This document shows positions 1 through 8,277 of a stretch of DNA of 39,708 nt, piece by piece (the stretch's first letter is position 1; the number at the start of each line of letters is the position of its first letter). Below the pieces are notes generated by a model, which saw nothing but the letters and a program-made list of their open reading frames with translations, made no database searches and was not told the origin of the DNA. The position numbers were made by a program, and so were the translations under genes. This DNA is from a virus: positions 1 to 39,708 of the IMG/VR virus record IMGVR_UViG_3300003322_000724; one strand, 5' to 3'.

Positions 1-385
1 CGATCTGGTTCGCCATGTCCTGTGCGCGCATCTTCATGGTTGTTTCCATGAGAGAGAGCGTAGCGTACTTGGTTTTGTTGACCGAGAGCTGGTCGCCTGG
101 AAGCGCAACGTTCGTAGCGAAGAACTTAGGCAAGTAAATCATATTGACAAGTACAGTCTGATATGACGTTGGAAGAGCATCGAAGCCCGAAAACATCGTA
201 CCTGGAACGCCTGTCTGGTATTTGATCGGAATGACCATCTGCGAGCCTTCGAACTTACCGGCGTTCTTCATGAAGTAGAAGAAAGCGGTGTTCGCGCGGA
301 GTACGGTATCAACAACTTCAGGAACGAGTTCCTGGTTGGTTACCGATTGCACATCCTGGCCGTATGCGTTATATGAAGGATTCAT
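1..385 (-). CDS. Major capsid protein, N-terminal part (continues across the circular junction)
   Basis: An open frame starts with ATG at 385 and runs off the left edge without a stop. It encodes the first 128 residues, beginning MNPSYNAYGQDVQ, plus one base of codon 129. That base joins in frame with the last two bases of the window (GGT, Gly) and continues into the frame ending at 39059, for 344 residues in total. The position after scaffold and portal genes, the abundance of hydrophobic and beta-forming residues, and the length fit an HK97-fold major capsid protein; the specific family is inferred. No Shine-Dalgarno motif precedes the ATG; the leader is A/T-rich. Confidence 0.8.
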   Translation of the reverse strand, partial: MNPSYNAYGQDVQSVTNQELVPEVVDTVLRANTAFFYFMKNAGKFEGSQMVIPIKYQTGVPGTMFSGFDALPTSYQTVLVNMIYLPKFFATNVALPGDQLSVNKTKYATLSLMETTMKMRAQDMANQI

Positions 386-413
386 AATGTTTTAATTGGT
401 AAATGATTGATAA

Positions 414-1214
414 TTATTCGTTTTCGCTGATTCGGCTTCTCCATGGAAGCGATTTGAAACCTCCTCTGCGTACTGATTCTGCCGAACGGGTCGGCATTTC
501 GTTGCCTGATGAACGAGCCATTGAGACAGATGCGGCTTGCTTTCGAGCATTCGAAGATGGGAGTTTAGCCAATTTTTCCTCTTTCTCAAGGATTTCGTAG
601 GCTTTAGTAAAAGGAATGTATGTATACGTTCCGTCTGCATTCTTCGGAGAATATTCATCGAGAACTTTCCAAAGTTTCTGTTTGAGCTTTGAGTTATCGT
701 TTATATTCAATTCAGGATGCGCCTGATCGAGATCATCGAGTTCAGATTGAATGTGCTGTTCCCATGCTTTCGTCTCTTCCTCAACTGCGCGAGCTTTTGC
801 TTCTTCCTCCTGTTTCAGAAGGTTCTTTGCGCGTTCGAGGATTTCCTCATCATGTTTCTGCATGACTTGCCATGCGGCGTCAGCGGCTTCCTTTGATTCA
901 TATGCCTTTGACCAGTATTCTGGTGCTTCCTTCGGCTGATTGGTAGTTTGGAGCTTCTGTTCGAGCTCGTTGACTTTCTGGTACAGTTTGTCGCTGTGTT
1001 CCATAGTTTCGAGCAATTTACGCTCTGTCTCACGCCAATTCTTTATGACTCTTTGAAAACGCGGCTGTTTGTGAAGGTCTTCGTTACTGGATTCGTCAAG
1101 AGTATTTTCTTCTTCGCCCCCTTGCGATGGCTTTTCGTCTTCACGTTCGGAGGTTTTATCCTCCTTGTCGAGATATGCAAAGATATTCTCTGGTTTGTTT
1201 TCTTTGATTTCCAT
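414..1214 (-). CDS. Putative scaffolding protein, 266 aa
   Basis: A highly charged protein with an acidic N-terminus (Glu/Asp/Lys-rich residues 1-50), a long predicted coiled coil through about residues 50-190, and a basic C-terminal tail rich in Ser/Arg. It sits directly upstream of the major capsid gene and downstream of portal, the usual place for an assembly scaffold, and the composition fits that role. The basic tail would be the expected coat-binding end. The leader contains CCTGCGTAAA just before the ATG, a motif repeated before the gene at 36724-37227. It could instead be a head protease-scaffold fusion, but no protease motif is visible. Confidence 0.65.
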   Translation of the reverse strand: MEIKENKPENIFAYLDKEDKTSEREDEKPSQGGEEENTLDESSNEDLHKQPRFQRVIKNWRETERKLLETMEHSDKLYQKVNELEQKLQTTNQPKEAPEYWSKAYESKEAADAAWQVMQKHDEEILERAKNLLKQEEEAKARAVEEETKAWEQHIQSELDDLDQAHPELNINDNSKLKQKLWKVLDEYSPKNADGTYTYIPFTKAYEILEKEEKLAKLPSSNARKQAASVSMARSSGNEMPTRSAESVRRGGFKSLPWRSRISENE

Positions 1215-1275
1215 AGTTTTTACGCAGGTTTTTTCTTTATTGTCTTAAACCGAGAAACAAGACTTAAATTTTTAA

Positions 1276-1437
1276 TTATTTCATCTTCTTCGTCATCGCT
1301 TTGTGTTGCGCTGACTTCTCTACGCCCTTGATCGTTCCTTTATTTCTTGATGCGTAGAATACTTGCTTACCTTTCTTATCTCCGTATTCTTCTTTCATGG
1401 CACCCATAATTTCTGCTCCTTTTTTTGTTAGTGGCAT
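1276..1437 (-). CDS. Small basic phage protein, 53 aa
   Basis: A Lys-rich 53-residue protein starting MPLTKKGAEIMGAMKEEYG with VFYASRNKGTIKGVE in the middle. This pattern (KKG..IM..M...YG.KKG..VFYAS.NKGTI.GVE) is familiar from short proteins encoded near phage portal or capsid genes. Function is unknown; a DNA- or capsid-associated role is only a guess from charge and position. It lies between the scaffold and portal genes on the same strand. Confidence 0.65.
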   Translation of the reverse strand: MPLTKKGAEIMGAMKEEYGDKKGKQVFYASRNKGTIKGVEKSAQHKAMTKKMK

Positions 1438-1440
1438 ATA

Positions 1441-1566
1441 TTATTTCATACACTTCTTCATAGCTTTCGACTGAGCTTTTGCTTTTAATTCTTTTTCGTC
1501 CAACTTTATATCTTCTTTCAAAACTTTTGCCCATCCTTTAGTCATCGGTTCCTTTTTTCTCGCCAT
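1441..1566 (-). CDS. Small Lys-rich protein, 41 aa
   Basis: A short basic ORF starting MARKKEPMTKGWAKVLKED and ending in KKCMK. It stops just before the start of the next small basic gene. An in-frame ATG at 1593 would extend it to 50 residues, but the purine run GGAGAAG lies suitably upstream of the 1566 ATG, so that start is preferred. No family recognised. Together with its neighbour it forms a pair of tiny basic proteins between portal and scaffold. Confidence 0.45.
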   Translation of the reverse strand: MARKKEPMTKGWAKVLKEDIKLDEKELKAKAQSKAMKKCMK

Positions 1567-1602
1567 AATTTTCATTACTTCTCCATGTGACATATATATT
1601 TG

Positions 1603-3420
1603 TTAAATTGCTGATAATCTCGGTGCATTTTGTTCCATTTGTATCGGGCTTTGTGGTCGAGCGACTGGATTCAAATTCTGGTCTTGCGGCGGACTTTCTC
1701 CTGGAATTCCAGGTTGCATTTGAGGAGGAGGAATATTTGGGAACAAGGCTTGAGGGTTCGTCTTCCACAGATAAAGCTTTTCGGCTTGCGTAACAGGGTC
1801 TGGGAAGTCTAGCGCGGTGAATAGTGATACTGGATCAAGTGCGCCTGCTTCCCACAAATCCATTGCTTGGTTTGCCTTAGTCACTTGGTCTTTAGGCATC
1901 ATTGAATTAGGAACTACAGTAACGACAATATCTCTTTGCAGAAAGTCAATCTGTGAAAGCGAAACTTGCTGTACTGCCTTATCCTGTCCTATGACTGCGT
2001 ACTGGCGAGGAGAATCATAATAAACGCAGTATAGCTGTACAAACCAGTTAAATACTTGATCGGCAACCTGCTCAATAGATTCCGTAATAGTTCCACCAAT
2101 ACGGGATGAATCATATTGCTGATTCATCATGCGACCGCGGACAGTTTTTGTGCCTTCCTGACCTTCTGCCGTGAGTCCGCGAACGCCCCATACATTCATG
2201 AGTTCTTGACGAGCATCTATAAGCTGATCGAATACCTGACCTGGAAGCGGAGTAGGATTGAGACGTTTGACTGCAGAATCAATCGGTCCGTTCGGAACGA
2301 ATATGCCTTGACCAGTATTAACCGCTTTATTTCCTTGCTTTGCTTGCTCTTTAGTGAAGAATGGTCCAGCAAATGCAAGGCTATTATTCATAGCATTGAC
2401 GTTCGATGTTATCTGATCGTTTCGTGTCTGAATAAGGTCTTGTGCACGCATATTCTGTTCCAAGAGAGAGGTATCATCGTGCGGATGTTCTCCGATGTTA
2501 AATACAGTGAGAAAGATATACGGAATGCAAGGCGTATCAAAATGGTTCGGAAGTTCCTGTGCCGGTACCTCCATACCTATTTCATCTACTTCTAGCTTTG
2601 CATCGTTCCAGTTCCAGTGCGGGTTCTTCATCTTCTGAAGCACTATGCGTTTGAACGTGTAGAAACAATAATCAGGTGTCCACCATTCCGTATAGGTTAC
2701 GTTAGTGCCCATTTGATCAAGCACTTCTTCCTTAATTTGCGATGCGAATTTAGGGAAAAGGTCTGCCAATTCTTGTGCGGTAACAGTCTTTCTTTCACCT
2801 ACCCAACGAGCATTAGTGCGTCCTTTGAAGTCAACTGTGCTATCAGGATCGATGAGAATTCGCTGCGAGTGAATATGTTTAAGAGTTATATTCTTTGAAG
2901 TTTCCTCATCCCATCCGACTTTGAGTACGCCGATATAATACAGCGACCAATGGCGAGCCATATCCTTGAGGAGATAACGAAGTCCAAGCCGTTCTGCATG
3001 ATATGAGTTCATTCCATCAACATTCTTAGCAAACGCTATCTGCTCTGGGTCTTTTCCTGCATTTGATACAGAAACAGGATTTTGTGAGGTTGCCTGCGGT
3101 AGGAAAGTCTCCAAAGATTGGAAGATGAGATTATCGTAAATAGGCCTATTGTCACCAGTAACAGTATTATTCTGCAAGCCGAGCCAATATCTTTTGGATA
3201 CTTCTTGCTTTTTTTTGAGAGAGCTTTCGTAGTTTAAATACTGGTTTTCCCACTTAGACTTGAGCGATAGAAGCTCTTGATCAGTCATTGGAAGCTCCAA
3301 TTCTGGCAGGGTTTCACCTGTAATACCTTCGGCAAGTTGCTCGGCTGATTTGCCGACTTTATTCATATCAGAACCTATGAGCTGGGATACTCCCAGAACA
3401 TTTACTTCTCGTCCGTCCAT
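1603..3420 (-). CDS. Portal protein (head-tail connector), 605 aa
   Basis: A 605-residue protein with the length and composition of podovirus portal proteins: mixed alpha/beta, a central Trp- and Tyr-rich region (WWTPDYCFYTF), a long C-terminal helix region with RQELMNVWGVRG and VRGRMMNQQ, and a Pro/Gln-rich tail. It forms the dodecameric ring through which DNA is packaged and ejected. It lies between the large terminase and the scaffold/capsid genes, the canonical order. No SD motif precedes the ATG; a terminator-like hairpin ends about 10 bp upstream. The next in-frame ATG (residue 19) is an alternative start. Confidence 0.82.
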   Translation of the reverse strand: MDGREVNVLGVSQLIGSDMNKVGKSAEQLAEGITGETLPELELPMTDQELLSLKSKWENQYLNYESSLKKKQEVSKRYWLGLQNNTVTGDNRPIYDNLIFQSLETFLPQATSQNPVSVSNAGKDPEQIAFAKNVDGMNSYHAERLGLRYLLKDMARHWSLYYIGVLKVGWDEETSKNITLKHIHSQRILIDPDSTVDFKGRTNARWVGERKTVTAQELADLFPKFASQIKEEVLDQMGTNVTYTEWWTPDYCFYTFKRIVLQKMKNPHWNWNDAKLEVDEIGMEVPAQELPNHFDTPCIPYIFLTVFNIGEHPHDDTSLLEQNMRAQDLIQTRNDQITSNVNAMNNSLAFAGPFFTKEQAKQGNKAVNTGQGIFVPNGPIDSAVKRLNPTPLPGQVFDQLIDARQELMNVWGVRGLTAEGQEGTKTVRGRMMNQQYDSSRIGGTITESIEQVADQVFNWFVQLYCVYYDSPRQYAVIGQDKAVQQVSLSQIDFLQRDIVVTVVPNSMMPKDQVTKANQAMDLWEAGALDPVSLFTALDFPDPVTQAEKLYLWKTNPQALFPNIPPPQMQPGIPGESPPQDQNLNPVARPQSPIQMEQNAPRLSAI

Positions 3421-3429
3421 CGTGTAAAT

Positions 3430-3462
3430 AAAAAACGCAGTGCCCCGAATTGGGACACCGCG
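3430..3462 (-). terminator. Terminator-like hairpin between terminase and portal
   Basis: Read on the minus strand, an 11-bp arm pair (CGCGGTGTCCC with GGGGCACTGCG, with wobble or mismatch) closes a short loop at 3436-3462 and is followed by six U residues at 3435-3430. This is the shape of an intrinsic terminator, sitting inside the head operon just ahead of the portal start codon. Confidence 0.6.
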
Positions 3463-3529
3463 CTTCGTTGCGTTGGGTGTTAAACTAATACCATTTAATT
3501 ATACCACGTGCGATATATCGTGCAAGTTT

Positions 3530-3724
3530 TTACCTGAAATGTTTTGTGATTGCAGTATGGACTACTATACCTTTAGCGTCTGTATCGAGCTGAATACTGC
3601 AATTCACCAGTTTATCAAGCTGCATCATATCCATGTATCCTAACATTGGCGCAAGTACAGCATGCTTTTTCTGAAATATAAGAAACAATTTAGCTTCATC
3701 ATCAGTAAGTTCGATTTTTGTCAT
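3530..3724 (-). CDS. Hypothetical protein, 64 aa
   Basis: A small protein starting MTKIELTDDEAKLFLIFQKK, predicted largely helical with several Met/Leu residues in the middle. Its start overlaps the terminase stop by a few bases, indicating translational coupling. It lies between terminase and portal, followed by a terminator-like hairpin. No family recognised. Confidence 0.6.
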   Translation of the reverse strand: MTKIELTDDEAKLFLIFQKKHAVLAPMLGYMDMMQLDKLVNCSIQLDTDAKGIVVHTAITKHFR

Positions 3725-5244
3725 AGAAAAGATGCGTTCATCTGGCCATCAAAATAGCCTTCTTTTAATTTGTAATCTGGCTCGTTACCTACGAATCCAC
3801 CGCTTTCTCCAGTGAATCTGCTTATGCCAGTGAGATAATAAACGGTGCCGAATACCCAATGGTCGGGTCCATTTCTCTGCCATACACGTTTCATAATGCC
3901 CGAAGCAGATTCTTCATCAACGCGCATAATATTATTCCAGTGTTCTGCAAACGGCTCCCAGTCTTCCATAGAACCGAATAAAGGTATTCTCTTATCTCGC
4001 ATGTGATCCACTGCGTATTGTACGGACGCATTGCGGTCTATACGAACTGTTCCTGGCTCATTTTCTGGCCATTCGGCAATCTTTTCTTTTAGAGAAGTGT
4101 TTGAATAGACAAGGAATACTCTGCCTGGATATTTATCTCTAAGCTCTCGCGGCCCGATCAAGTCTCCACCTGCATCGGCTATGACGATGCTTTTAGGCCA
4201 ATTACGCATGAATTGCTCAATCTGTTTCCATGAAGTGCAGGTTCCGTAATAGAACAAACCTTGCTCGTTGCCGATTGAATAATGAATTGGTATACCTGAA
4301 TCCACACCAATAATGATCTGCCCCGACTGGTCATTTACCTTTGAAACGCAGTTCGCCAGTATCTCGCGCTTTGAAATCTTATTGCCTGATCCTGCCCATG
4401 GCTTGCCAGCGATGAAATTAGCAAAGTAATCAGGGGTTTTTGTTCGTTTTTCCTTGCATATCATTGAAGCTGGAATCCATGGAGCAATCCATAGCGGTAT
4501 CCAATAGCCTGACCATTCTCCTTGTGCGGTCGCTATCCACTCGCCCTTACGACGTTCTTCGTTCGTTATTTCCCCCCTGCACGACGGACAAGCGTATATT
4601 TCACGGCCATAATCTATGCAGTCCTCGTCCATTTCGAATACTTTCCCACATGAGTGTTTCACGTGCCACTTTTTCTGGTCGGAAAGCAAATACCATTTGT
4701 GTATGCCGTATTCTGGCGATGAAGGGTTTGAAAAGAATGCTTTGCGAGGATTTGCAGTGGACTGTAGGCGTGAATCGTACTGCTCGACGACGGAAGGCTT
4801 ACAGCGGTCATATTCGTCCACTACGAGCTTTTTAGCGGTTGTAGAAAGCGCGGCGCGTTCTGTCCATGAGCCTTCATAATAGATCGTATTATCGCCGAAT
4901 TGCTTCTGTTCGATTGAATCCTTATCTTTTGTCCATGAAGCAAGTACCGGGTTCTGCGCGATTATCTTATTAGTTTTACCGCCTGAAAATCTTTTAACAT
5001 CGTTTGCAGAAGGAAGTACATAGATAATATCCAGTTTTTCGTAATAGCATTCGTGCGCTGTCTTAAGTATTTCAAAGGTTGTGAATCCTATCTGCGCCGC
5101 CTTCATGCAACAGAGAAGTGGGCTTCTATCGGCATAAATATCATACATGAAGCGATATTTTGAGAAGTCCAGTACTTCACCCGCTTCGGTTTTTATTCCA
5201 TTATTTTGTATCCAGCTGTGAATGCTTATTTGATCAAGAAGCAT
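3721..5244 (-). CDS. Terminase large subunit, GpA-like, 507 aa
   Basis: The packaging motor ATPase and nuclease. Visible elements in order: a Walker A-like segment KAAQIGFTT (about residues 48-56), a Walker B segment LVVDEYD (140-146), a four-cysteine zinc knuckle (C199, C209, C219, C222 in HSCG...YACPSC), then nuclease-type acidic motifs GVDSG (313-317) and IVIADAGGD (353-361). The deviant Walker A plus zinc knuckle is typical of the phage lambda GpA family; GpA proteins are usually somewhat longer (around 640 aa), so this one is short. It follows the small terminase and an overlapping 59-aa gene, and precedes portal. Confidence 0.88.
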   Translation of the reverse strand: MLLDQISIHSWIQNNGIKTEAGEVLDFSKYRFMYDIYADRSPLLCCMKAAQIGFTTFEILKTAHECYYEKLDIIYVLPSANDVKRFSGGKTNKIIAQNPVLASWTKDKDSIEQKQFGDNTIYYEGSWTERAALSTTAKKLVVDEYDRCKPSVVEQYDSRLQSTANPRKAFFSNPSSPEYGIHKWYLLSDQKKWHVKHSCGKVFEMDEDCIDYGREIYACPSCRGEITNEERRKGEWIATAQGEWSGYWIPLWIAPWIPASMICKEKRTKTPDYFANFIAGKPWAGSGNKISKREILANCVSKVNDQSGQIIIGVDSGIPIHYSIGNEQGLFYYGTCTSWKQIEQFMRNWPKSIVIADAGGDLIGPRELRDKYPGRVFLVYSNTSLKEKIAEWPENEPGTVRIDRNASVQYAVDHMRDKRIPLFGSMEDWEPFAEHWNNIMRVDEESASGIMKRVWQRNGPDHWVFGTVYYLTGISRFTGESGGFVGNEPDYKLKEGYFDGQMNASFL

Positions 5245-5413
5245 CTTTTATGTCGTTTATAAACTTCGCTTTAATGCTCAATTTAAGCCATTCAATTGCT
5301 TTAGTTTTCGGATTTTGGTACGGAAAAAGCATATAAATGCCATGAAAGCCTATTTCTTCTAATGCCTTTTTGAGCACTTTCTCTCTAATTTGGTTTAGTA
5401 CACTTTTACTCAT
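5234..5413 (-). CDS. Small basic protein overlapping terminase, 59 aa
   Basis: A 59-residue ORF starting MSKSVLNQIREKVLKKALEE, helical and basic, with the central stretch GFHGIYMLFPYQNP. Its last 11 nt overlap the start of the large terminase in another frame, a strong coupling arrangement. No family recognised. Confidence 0.6.
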   Translation of the reverse strand: MSKSVLNQIREKVLKKALEEIGFHGIYMLFPYQNPKTKAIEWLKLSIKAKFINDIKDAS

Positions 5414-5433
5414 ATTATAAATTCTTATTTAGT

Positions 5434-5547
5434 CTAAGAGCATTTTATGCAGACAACATTTTTGTAGAAAGATTCACGAGTTTTATAAACTTTTTTACTA
5501 TCAATCCACCATTCATGTCTACAAGTTTTCTTTGAGTCTTTCTTCAT
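5434..5547 (-). CDS. Micro-protein with zinc-binding spacing, 37 aa
   Basis: A 37-residue ORF with C9-x-H11 near the N-terminus and C33-x2-C36 at the end, separated by a basic/aromatic stretch, consistent with a tiny zinc finger. It overlaps the C-terminus of the 55-aa gene upstream in a different frame. Several similar C-x-H...C-x2-C peptides occur in this genome (9343-9486, 15103-15231, 15718-15876). Function unknown. Confidence 0.5.
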   Translation of the reverse strand: MKKDSKKTCRHEWWIDSKKVYKTRESFYKNVVCIKCS

Positions 5548-5686
5548 ATTTATCTAAAAATTCTTTACTCGTATAGAAGCTTTCATTACTTTTTATAAAC
5601 TCCTGACTTTTTGAGTAATCGTTCTTTTTAAACGGACGAAGCTCTTGTTCTACCAAAGCTAGGACATCATAATTCCATTTTCTCAT
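5519..5686 (-). CDS. Hypothetical protein, 55 aa
   Basis: A short charged protein starting MRKWNYDVLALVEQEL and ending KYEERLKENL, probably all helix. Its ATG overlaps the stop of the small terminase as ATGA, so it is translationally coupled to it. No family recognised. Confidence 0.6.
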   Translation of the reverse strand: MRKWNYDVLALVEQELRPFKKNDYSKSQEFIKSNESFYTSKEFLDKYEERLKENL

Positions 5687-6144
5687 AGACTCTCTTTCAA
5701 TTTATTTTCATATTCTTTTGCTAATGCTAAATGAGCAGGATTGTTTGTTTCCAATTTCTCTCCCTTTGTAGTTACATCTGTATCTACTGCGTCTCTGTAA
5801 CCATGTTTTGTAAGAAGGACTTTAGCAATTGTTGGATTGTAGTCTCCTGAAAGTCCATTGTTTATTAGTCTTTCTTCTTGTTTTGCTCCGAGTTTTTCCA
5901 TAATGTCAGAAAACTCTTGGTATTTACTCGACCAGTCATATAATGTTTCACGCGCAACGTCAAGATATACAGCTAGTCCTCCTTTGGTAGGCATCTTTAC
6001 CTTCAGTTTGTTTTTGTACAATTCAGTTCCTTTTTGACTCAAACCTGTAAGTTGCTGTTCTTCTTCGTCCTCGCATAATTCAAGATACTCTCTAGCCTTT
6101 TCTAGGATTATTTCGTTGTATTCAGTTGGTCTTCCTCCTGGCAT
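5683..6144 (-). CDS. Terminase small subunit, 153 aa
   Basis: It begins MPGGRPTEYNEIILEKAREY, the typical start (M..GRP.KY) of small-terminase/DNA-packaging proteins. A helix-turn-helix follows at about residues 52-75 (MPTKGGLAVYLDVARETLYDW), with aligned W-S-S-K-Y-QEF after it as in that family. It would recognise the packaging site and recruit the large subunit encoded about 0.4 kb downstream. The C-terminal part (residues 115-153) is charged and likely contacts the motor. It overlaps the next gene by 4 nt (ATGA). Confidence 0.85.
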   Translation of the reverse strand: MPGGRPTEYNEIILEKAREYLELCEDEEEQQLTGLSQKGTELYKNKLKVKMPTKGGLAVYLDVARETLYDWSSKYQEFSDIMEKLGAKQEERLINNGLSGDYNPTIAKVLLTKHGYRDAVDTDVTTKGEKLETNNPAHLALAKEYENKLKESL

Positions 6145-6148
6145 CTTT

Positions 6149-6316
6149 TTATTCGAATACTTCTTTACTTGTAAGATTTATTGCTGCGGCGTGGATCATT
6201 CCCATTTTGAATCCCGATTCATAATCATCACATATCCAACAATTTCCGTATCTTTCTAGATGCTTTTCTTCATTCAGGAAATCCTTTAATTGATTTATTT
6301 CACTATTTCTATCCAT
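6149..6316 (-). CDS. Hypothetical protein, 55 aa
   Basis: A short ORF starting MDRNSEINQLKDFLNEEKHL with a single C-x2-C pair (CWIC) and a small hydrophobic C-terminal helix (GMIHAAAINL). Its start codon overlaps the end of the 45-aa gene upstream in a different frame. No family recognised. Confidence 0.6.
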   Translation of the reverse strand: MDRNSEINQLKDFLNEEKHLERYGNCWICDDYESGFKMGMIHAAAINLTSKEVFE

Positions 6317-6446
6317 TTGGTTTATCCATTATCTCAATATCAAGGTTTCCTTCCGCTTCTGGCTTTTCTAGTGAGAGGCTTTCTTTGAGAGATACTTTAG
6401 GAGAGAATTGCCAGTTTTTAGCCATTGGCTTTTTGTATTCTTTCAT
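6309..6446 (-). CDS. Hypothetical protein, 45 aa
   Basis: A short ORF starting MKEYKKPMAKNWQFSPKVSL. A longer reading upstream in the same frame overlaps the GroEL coding region and is rejected, so the ATG at 6446, 18 bp after the GroEL stop, is the likely start. The end overlaps the next gene's start by 8 bp. Function unknown. Confidence 0.55.
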   Translation of the reverse strand: MKEYKKPMAKNWQFSPKVSLKESLSLEKPEAEGNLDIEIMDKPNG

Positions 6447-6463
6447 GCGGTAATTATAGCATA

Positions 6464-8047
6464 TTACGCCTGTGGCGGCATCATCATAAACTGCTGTTTC
6501 GGTTCTACCTGCGTGCATACGCCGCCGTTGTAGATGCTGAACATGAGTTCTACCGTACCGACTGCTGCACGTACCGAATTTTTGCATACGATAGCTGAGT
6601 CTATAATGCCAGCATCGAACATGTCTACAATAGCTCCTTTCTTTGCATCAAATCCATGATTGTTCTTAAAGTCTTCTCCCTCTATAAAAATAGTTTTGCC
6701 CTCATTCGGAATTTTATCTGCGATTTCATATCCACCATTGCGAATAATATTCTTGACTGGAGCTTTTAGAGCGATTTTAAGTATGTTCCCTCCTAACGTA
6801 TCAGGCATTTCACGTGAAACATTAAGTAAACATACACCTCCTCCTGCTACATATCCTCCCTGCATAGCCAATTTGGTAGAATTTACGCAGTCCTCGGCTT
6901 TATCACGGAGATACGATAGTTCCGACTCAGATTTTGCTCCGATTTTGAGCTTTGCTGCTTTTGCCGACAATGCGCCAAGCCGTTCCTTGAGAAGTGGTGT
7001 GTCTTCATCGAGCGTGGTTTTCAAGTGTTCAATATAATCAGTAAGGTCTTTACCGCCAAGTACAGTAGTCGTATGCTCGGTAATGGTTATTTTTTCACAT
7101 GTTCCAGCATTATCAAGACGTGCGCGATCGAGCGTTACGCCAGTTTTAGCCGAAAGGAGCGTTGCGCCTGTGAGTTCTACAATATCCTCAAAAAATGCAT
7201 CTTTGCCGATTGTAGGGGATTTGACGACGATCATTCGCGCACCGACTGCACGATTAGTTCCTGCTATGTCTTTAAGTGCTCGATCGTCTACTTCATCTGC
7301 GATGAGCACCATATCCTGTCTTCCTGCCTTTCCAACTATACCGAGGATGTTTTTGAGTGCGACAGAATCCCTAATTGGCTGGGTAGTTACGAAGATAATA
7401 GGGTTTTCCTGTTCGTATTCACCTTTATTATCCAAAAATGCGCGGCTATATGACTTTGCACCAAGGAAACGAACACCTTTGATTTCTTCCCAAGAAGTAT
7501 CAGCATTTCCAGAGTTTTCAATTTCAACGAATCCTTCTTTGCCGATTTTATGATAAATATCTGCTACAACTGTACCGAGTTCTTCAGATTCTGCGGAAGT
7601 AATAGCTATGTTGCGGATTTCCTCGTAGGTAATGCATGGGCGAGCTTGTGCATCGATCGCTTTCTCTACCTCTGGTAGAATAGCGTCAAGTTCGCGCTTG
7701 ATTGCGATGCCGCTCTTGTCTTTCAATAGTTTCATTCCCTCATCAATGATAACTGGTGCGATTGTAAGCGCAGTTGTAGTACCGTCGCCAGACCTGTCAT
7801 TGGCTCTTTTTGAGACTTCACGAGCGATGTTTGCGCCTATTTCAAGCGCATTGTCTTTGAAATGGATAGAGTGGGCAATAGTGATGCCGTCATTGGTGAA
7901 ACGATGAAAAGGTCGCAGCTTTTCTTCTATGAGGAAATTATTGCCTGATGCGCCGAGCGTTCGGGATACAGCTTTACATACTGTCGTAAAACCTGCTTTT
8001 ACTTTATCAAATCCCTCTGCTCCTTCGTAATAGTTTGATTCGTACAT
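6464..8047 (-). CDS. groEL: Phage-encoded chaperonin GroEL, 527 aa
   Basis: A full-length 60-kDa chaperonin subunit. The ATP-site motifs are present and collinear with bacterial GroEL: TLGASG (30-35, in place of TLGPKG), NDG (52-54), GDGTTT (87-92), and GGYVAGGG near residue 400 following the conserved acidic RDKAEDC segment that carries the catalytic Asp. The length is slightly below the usual ~545 residues. The C-terminus is MMMPPQA, not the GGM repeat of host GroEL. It would form the double-ring cage with the GroES-like protein encoded two genes upstream. The start overlaps the preceding stop as TAATG. It sits just upstream of terminase, portal and capsid genes, suggesting virion proteins as clients. 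Confidence 0.95.
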   Translation of the reverse strand: MYESNYYEGAEGFDKVKAGFTTVCKAVSRTLGASGNNFLIEEKLRPFHRFTNDGITIAHSIHFKDNALEIGANIAREVSKRANDRSGDGTTTALTIAPVIIDEGMKLLKDKSGIAIKRELDAILPEVEKAIDAQARPCITYEEIRNIAITSAESEELGTVVADIYHKIGKEGFVEIENSGNADTSWEEIKGVRFLGAKSYSRAFLDNKGEYEQENPIIFVTTQPIRDSVALKNILGIVGKAGRQDMVLIADEVDDRALKDIAGTNRAVGARMIVVKSPTIGKDAFFEDIVELTGATLLSAKTGVTLDRARLDNAGTCEKITITEHTTTVLGGKDLTDYIEHLKTTLDEDTPLLKERLGALSAKAAKLKIGAKSESELSYLRDKAEDCVNSTKLAMQGGYVAGGGVCLLNVSREMPDTLGGNILKIALKAPVKNIIRNGGYEIADKIPNEGKTIFIEGEDFKNNHGFDAKKGAIVDMFDAGIIDSAIVCKNSVRAAVGTVELMFSIYNGGVCTQVEPKQQFMMMPPQA

Positions 8048-8277
8048 TATTTTTTATATTCATGCTTATAAAGTGGATGCCATGGTTGTATCATTTCCTT
8101 TAAATGCGTCTGCTGATCAAATCTTTTTGAGGTACTGCCGTCAAATGGGCTATATCTCATATATACCTTCTTTTTACAACGATTGCATTGGTCAACTAAT
8201 GCGCTTGTATTCTCTACCATCTTAAAATCATGTAGGAAACCAGCAACACATTGTGATTTTTCAAAGAATCTACTCAT
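8047..8277 (-). CDS. Hypothetical protein between groES and groEL, 76 aa
   Basis: A basic protein starting MSRFFEKSQCVAGFLHDFKM with one C-x2-C pair (CNRCKKK) and a Tyr/His-rich end (WHPLYKHEYKK). The ATG at 8277 is chosen over an in-frame TTG 6 nt upstream because it overlaps the GroES stop. The stop overlaps the GroEL start (TAATG). The three genes are thus tightly coupled. No family recognised; a chaperonin cofactor role is only a positional guess. Confidence 0.65.
   Translation of the reverse strand: MSRFFEKSQCVAGFLHDFKMVENTSALVDQCNRCKKKVYMRYSPFDGSTSKRFDQQTHLKEMIQPWHPLYKHEYKK

Noticed and set aside
392-658. Minus-strand 88-aa frame inside the scaffold gene's end
   Set aside because: Composition (Arg/His/Ser/Leu-rich) is typical of an alternate frame of a coiled-coil gene; it overlaps the scaffold C-terminus almost completely.
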